From Cristatella mucedo (Eukaryota; Bryozoa; Phylactolaemata; Cristatellidae): 64,000 nt of DNA. The position numbers and the translations under genes were made by a program. Of this stretch, positions 59,775 through 64,000 are shown in pieces. Position 1 is the stretch's first letter, and every line of letters begins with the position of its first letter. Where the stretch lies: NCBI GenBank assembly GCA_009760855.2, contig WPIO01000028.1:1924001-1988000 (forward strand), in the 5' to 3' direction. A model generated the notes under the pieces. That model had not been told where the DNA came from. It saw nothing but the letters and a program-made list of their open reading frames with translations, and made no database searches.

Positions 59775-59910
59775 CTATCTGTCATTTTCTGTCTTCCTCT
59801 CTATCTCTCTCTCTCTCTAACTTAATTTGTCCATTTCTCTCTCTCTCTCTCTCTCCCTCTCTCTCTCTCTTTCTCTGTCTGTCTGTCTGTCTCTCTCTCT
59901 CTTTACATCA
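59775..59910 (+). repeat. CT-rich microsatellite
   Basis: CT and GTCT tracts in the type II upstream spacer. Confidence 0.9.
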
Positions 59911-59983
59911 GTCTATAGTTACGTTTCTGTGTGTCTATCCATCTCTTTATACCTAAGGCTCTCTTCCTCTCGCGCCCGATCTC

Positions 59984-61165
59984 TACATATAATTATAATA
60001 ATATTAATGCAATTTATAAAACTCCCGCAGTGAAGTCAATCTCTTTCTAGGTGTTTTACTTTTGTTGCAAATGGAAACCCGATTAAATAGTGAGTAGTAT
60101 CATCCTCGATAAACAACAGGATTAACATGGTTAGGGTGGCATGCGCTGGGTCAGCACGGAAGTATGATTAGTGGCACAATGTACTGTGTAAGCACGCCTA
60201 AGCACTCGAAAGACGAATCACAGGGACCCACTAAATGCTGTCCTAAATAGATCTTCTTAAGTTCTTTTGAAATGTGGTCACGTCAGGGAATGTTTGACAC
60301 AAGTATGGAGTGATTTCCAGGCTTAAAGAGCATACGAGCTACATACACGGTCTCCAAAGGATTTGAGGTATGTACGAGGTATTGGAAAACTGTTGGATTC
60401 CGAGAACCGGGTGGAACGATGCTTGGCCTGGTGAAGCAGTAGAACTGAGAGCTAGGCTCAAGCAAAAGAATGAAGTGTCTTTAACGTGAACGACAAACCC
60501 TTGATGTCGATCCGTTGCTTGACTGTTAGCCAGTGCAGGTCGGCGAGAATTGGCGTGACGTGAAAAAGGAGCAGCTCGCGACAGACAAGCCTAGCTGAAG
60601 ACTTTTGCACTAGCTGTTCTCGTCTGATTGCTAGTGCCGTTAGGCCAGCAAGCAGTGTGTTACAGAGGTCAAGACGGGATGTCACAATGCATGGACTAAC
60701 TTAGACGTTGTATCCTTATCTGTACAAGCCCGAATCGTAGCAATGTTATGGAACTGAAAGTAGGCAGACTTCATTGTGGAGCTGATGTGGTCGTATAACG
60801 GGAGATCAATGTGGAAAATGAGAGCCAGAATTCAAGCAGATTCAACATGAGATATGCTGGCAGAGTTAATATTGAGCGTCAGCCTTTAAAATTTCTGAAT
60901 CACGCTGGCTTTGCCAATAGCTAGGACTTTAGTTTTGTCGTTTAGTTTTAGAAAATTTGCATCCATGCATGTGCGGATGTCATCAATACATCCAGAAAGT
61001 GAGTTGAGAGAATTCGAGGTGCTAAAAGGCTGGGAGGGTTCAAAGCAAAGGTACAACTGAGTGTCATCCGCATAGAAGTGAAAGCCTAGATTTTTCCTGG
61101 CAGTCAAATCAGCAAGAGGGAGAGTATAAACCGTAAAAAGAACTGGACGTACTTCGAAGCCCTGA
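59984..61165 (-). mobile_element. LINE family B, 5'-truncated, with YADD motif
   Basis: The minus strand reads FYADDTQLYLCFEPSQPFS near 61070, then a one-base loss in LKLNDKTKVLAIGKAS. The C-terminal domain follows (SRLDLCNTLLAGLTALAIRR, ILADLHWLTVKQRIDIKGL). It has the family tail and an AAT-rich end near 59984-60010. It splits the type II upstream spacer, which is uninterrupted at 7060-7100. Confidence 0.88.
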
Positions 61166-61747
61166 GGGCTCTTTATTTCCACTTCTTCTCGTGGTAAGCG
61201 AGTTTACTATTCAATACAACATAATTTTCCTAAAATTAGAAGGTTAGTTTGACTATTAAGCATCTTAGTTTCTGTAAAGTAGATTGCATGCTTTACTCGG
61301 GCTGAGGTCGTGGTATCACGGCCAGCATTGTCAAAATAGTTCAGCTGCAGCCTGCCTCGAGGCAGATTTCAATCTGTCCGTGCTGGACGACCCCATGCTG
61401 TTAAAGACTCACAGTTTACGAAGGTAAAACATACCATTGTGGATACTGCAACTATTTATCAAATTCAATGAAGCCGATCGGTAATTTAGTACTAACGCGT
61501 ATGGAAAGGCACATTTGTATGCGAAGTAATTGGGCTAAAGTGCTCCTACCGATAGCAGCACCTCGGACTGCCTTGTTTCCTAACTTACACTTTTTTTTGA
61601 GAAAACACAAGCCCAAATGTAGTTCTTATAATATTAGTGAAATATCAGAATTATAAAATCGAATAAGTATTTTTGCCGTGTTAATCATACCTAGCAAACA
61701 CCGGTCGGGGATTTTAGGCGGACGCTCTAGCCACGTGACTTGGGGTC
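61166..61747. other. type II upstream region
   Basis: Paralogous to 7090-7720 but without the SINE. No gene is seen. Confidence 0.55.
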
Positions 61748-61755
61748 CATAAATA
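61748..61755 (+). promoter_or_regulatory. TATA-like box of the 62441 gene
   Basis: CATAAATA, one base from the TATAAATA at 7723-7730, same distance from the leader donor. Confidence 0.5.
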
Positions 61756-61871
61756 GCATGTTTCGCCGTTGCTGGTACTGAGGCTGGAACAACCTAAGGA
61801 CACGATACGTGGCTAATATTCGATAGCTGAACACCGTCGCTCACTCTAAAGCACCTTCTCTGCTATAAGCA
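61756..61871 (+). other. leader exon 1 of the 62441 gene (approximate start)
   Basis: No ATG. It ends aagcag|gtaagaggtctgca. Confidence 0.55.
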
Positions 61872-62389
61872 GGTAAGAGGTCTGCAATTGGCCTTATCAC
61901 GAACGAGGTGGATGTGAAAAGAGGAGTTCGTAATGCGTTCAAGTTGCTGCCAACGACAATGATTCCGTGTTCCTTATTCTGAGCAAATTCTGGGCTTTTT
62001 CTTAATCGCACCGCCCAAAGAAAGTGCACACTCATAACACGTCTTTTGGTGTGAGCATGTGTGTGCGTGTGTGCATCAGCTCGTTCGTTTGCATCCTCGT
62101 GTGCGTACACGCGTGAGTGTTCAAGTTCGTATGTATTTCACCTGGCCCTGCCCTCTACTGCACATACTTTATTTTTATCTGGAGCTGCATCCACGCAGAC
62201 AGTGTGGGCAAAAGCGGCGGCGTACATGGCGGACGCAAGCTCGAGAGCATGTCCTATTCTACTGAGGCAGTCCTATTGATGTGGCACCATGCTTTTGCAG
62301 TGCGTAATAATCCAGCTCGGCAGAGTACATGAGTAGGGCATACCATGCAACGTACTAACGCTGCTCAGCAAAAGCAAGAACGTTTGTAG
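61872..62389 (+). other. leader intron of the 62441 gene
   Basis: gtaagaggtct donor, cgtttgtag acceptor to 62389, 518 bases. It contains a GT-rich stretch near 62050-62075. Confidence 0.6.
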
Positions 62390-62440
62390 AACTGCAAATG
62401 TTGCTCTACCTAATTGGCAGGCTGCAAGTAGACGCTGGCT

Positions 62441-63052
62441 ATGGCAAAGCTGAACCTCACTGACGAAATGCTGGCGCTGGTTGTGGATAAGCAGATGAAC
62501 GCGGATGAAGAAACGAGGAAGGTGACTGAAGAACGGCAGAAGCTGCGTGACGATACGGTAATGCCGGCTGAGGCACAAGTGGAGCTGGTTGAAGCAAATA
62601 TAAAACTCGCTGACGCAAAGCTGCAGCTCGATGAAAAAAATCTAACCACGGATGAAGAAACGAGGAAGGTGACTGAAGAACGGCAGAAGCTACGTGACGA
62701 TGCTGTAATGCCAGCTGACGCACAGCTGGAGCTGGTTAAAGCAAGGATGAAGCTCGCTGACGCAAAGCTGCAGCTCGCTGAAGGAAAGCTGAACGTAGCT
62801 GAAGAAACGAGGAAGGTGACTGAAGAACGGCAGAAGCTGCGTGACGAAATAAAAATGCTGGCTCACTCACAACTGGAGCTCGCTGGAGCAAGGATGGAGC
62901 TCGCTTATGTAAAGCTGCAGCTGGCTGGAGGAAAGCTGAAGGTGGCTGAAGAAAGGCTGAAAGTGGATGAAGAACGGCAGATGGTGGCCGAAGATATTCT
63001 GAAGCTGGATAAGAAAGACAAAAAGTTAAATGAATACATGCAGAATGATTAA
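62441..63052 (+). CDS. type II coiled-coil protein with 49-residue tandem modules (203 aa)
   Basis: MAKLNLTDEMLALVVDKQ leads into three 49-residue modules (residues 22-168), each starting DEETRKVTEERQKLRDD or close to it. A partial fourth module and the tail LKLDKKDKKLNEYMQND follow. Each module equals seven heptads, so the coiled-coil phase is kept. There is no Cys, Trp, signal peptide or membrane helix. An in-frame TAG 12 bases before the ATG fixes the start, whose context is good. The TATA-like box, leader splice sites and AATAAA are all in place, so this is the best candidate for an expressed type II gene. The modules are more alike than the flanking repeats, which points to recent tandem growth. 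The last residues of the ancestral C-terminus are lost. Function unknown. Confidence 0.75.
   Translation: MAKLNLTDEMLALVVDKQMNADEETRKVTEERQKLRDDTVMPAEAQVELVEANIKLADAKLQLDEKNLTTDEETRKVTEERQKLRDDAVMPADAQLELVKARMKLADAKLQLAEGKLNVAEETRKVTEERQKLRDEIKMLAHSQLELAGARMELAYVKLQLAGGKLKVAEERLKVDEERQMVAEDILKLDKKDKKLNEYMQND
62504..62944 (+). repeat. 147-bp intragenic tandem repeat, three copies
   Basis: Module starts at 62504, 62651, 62798 and (partial) 62945 are exactly 147 bases apart, with very similar sequence at each start (GAAGAAACGAGGAAGGTGAC in the first three). Confidence 0.95.
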
Positions 63053-63480
63053 AGTAATACCAATACGGGCAAAAAAAATGCAGAATATGGCGAATGAAAA
63101 GTAGTGGTCGCCTTGAGCGACGGCTGGGTTTCGAATGAAAAACTCGTGAGCTTTTGCAATCAGCCGAAGCCGCCTTAACAATTTCAGCAAAGGAGCCCTG
63201 TGACGTCTACTGCTGCTGATAGTGCAACTGCAGCAGCCAAGGAAACTGGAGCGGCCGCAGCCGCCCGACGGTTAGGCTGCAGAAGCGCCTGAGTCGACGA
63301 ATCTACTACTGCGAGCCGTATACCTCAGGCAGCTGTGGGCGAGTCCATTTTCAAAAGGTCTCTATCCACCAAAGCCAATAAAGTCTATTGAGACCCTCAC
63401 AGAGTCGTTACTTTTTTGCTACGTCACCCAGAGCGACAGTCAATAATCTGTAGGAAGGCGACCAGACCTACATTTCAGAG
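63053..63480 (+). other. 3' UTR of the 62441 gene
   Basis: It contains the shared 3' element and an Ala-rich pseudo-frame (about 63196-63290) like that of 8874-8962. Confidence 0.55.
63377..63382 (+). terminator. poly(A) signal AATAAA, 62441 gene
   Basis: A perfect hexamer about 325 bases after the stop. Confidence 0.7.
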
Positions 63481-64000
63481 CAGCGTTAAAGCAACGCTAA
63501 CTTGACCACAGCTGCGTATGCAGCTGACTTACAGCAGACAAAAGGCCAGATCTCCCGGCAGGTTACCGGCGACTCTAAAAGTCTTACCGAGGTCGCGAGT
63601 TACTGCATTGCAAGCACATCATGCAGGGCTATGAATAATGACGCCTTGCTTTTCGCAATTAGAGAATGCCAATCCCAGCGTATATCTGTCGTCATATCAC
63701 CTTTCGGAGCTTGCCTCTATCTTTCGTCTTTCTCCGCTACTGCTTCTGGCGATCATTTCCTGAGTGGGTTTCTTGGTATCTTTTAAGAAATCTGAATGCT
63801 AAGAGCCGCAATGAATAACAGACAAGCTTCTATAGTGGTGAGACGTATATAATAGAAACGACGTATACTGCCCAGCAGATCTTGACGCTTCGACTCTTTA
63901 AGTATCGGCATGTCTTTCCCATACTTTCGCATGGACGAAAATTCACTAAGGATTCAACAGCCTGAGTAAATAAATCCTAAGAGAGCCTGCCAAATGTGCA
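63481..64000. other. type II 3' flank spacer
   Basis: Matches 4400-4900. No gene is seen. Confidence 0.5.

Noticed and set aside
62504-62944. 147-bp period as a nucleosome-phasing signal
   Set aside because: The length equals seven heptads times seven codons, so protein geometry explains it; the match to nucleosome length is likely coincidence.

Overview
The window looks like nuclear DNA of an animal, probably an invertebrate. It is AT-rich and has spliceosomal-type GT...AG introns, TATA boxes, AATAAA poly(A) signals, long CT and GT microsatellites, L2/CR1-clade LINEs, a tRNA-derived SINE, an intact hAT DNA transposon and a fragment of a Ty3/gypsy-like element. I cannot name the phylum from sequence alone.

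The backbone is a head-to-tail array of related units, all on the + strand. Each intact unit has a promoter with a TATA box, a short non-coding leader exon, an intron (usually with a CT or GT microsatellite), a second exon holding one uninterrupted CDS for a Lys/Glu/Leu-rich coiled coil, and a 3' UTR ending in AATAAA. There are two subfamilies. Type I starts MAQD and is built of about 17 repeats of 14 residues. Units I (CDS 961-1740) and V (CDS 22152-22934) are intact. Units near 11.1, 15.8, 19.1, 29.6, 41.5 and 46.0 kb are broken. Type II starts MAEQN or MAKLN. Its open copies are at 8449-8700 and 62441-63052, its broken copies are near 3.9 and 57.0 kb, and bare 3' UTR pieces lie at 53.6-55.5 kb. 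I recognise no described family. No signal peptide or membrane segment is visible, so the products are probably intracellular or extended filamentous proteins, which is inference.

Between units lie long spacers that are themselves paralogous to each other. Mobile elements have landed in them: LINE family B (a degenerate, near full-length copy at 25.8-29.2 kb and many 5'-truncated copies), LINE family A (best copy 14.3-15.6 kb, 402 open codons of reverse transcriptase) and four SINE copies. The SINE 3' tail matches the LINE B tail, which suggests that LINE B machinery moves it. A 3209-bp hAT element (35101-38309) with a 640-residue transposase, matching terminal repeats and a perfect 8-bp target duplication sits inside a LINE B copy. 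That LINE copy in turn sits inside a block duplicated at 33.8-39.5 and 48.2-50.4 kb.

The region 50.9-53.1 kb differs from the rest. It holds a frameshifted copy of a conserved-looking gene that I could not identify, then a gypsy-like pol end. The most notable items are the undescribed coiled-coil array with its shared leader and 3' UTR, the 21-bp heptad satellite that grew inside one dead copy, the exact 147-bp internal repeats of the last type II gene, and the young-looking hAT element.
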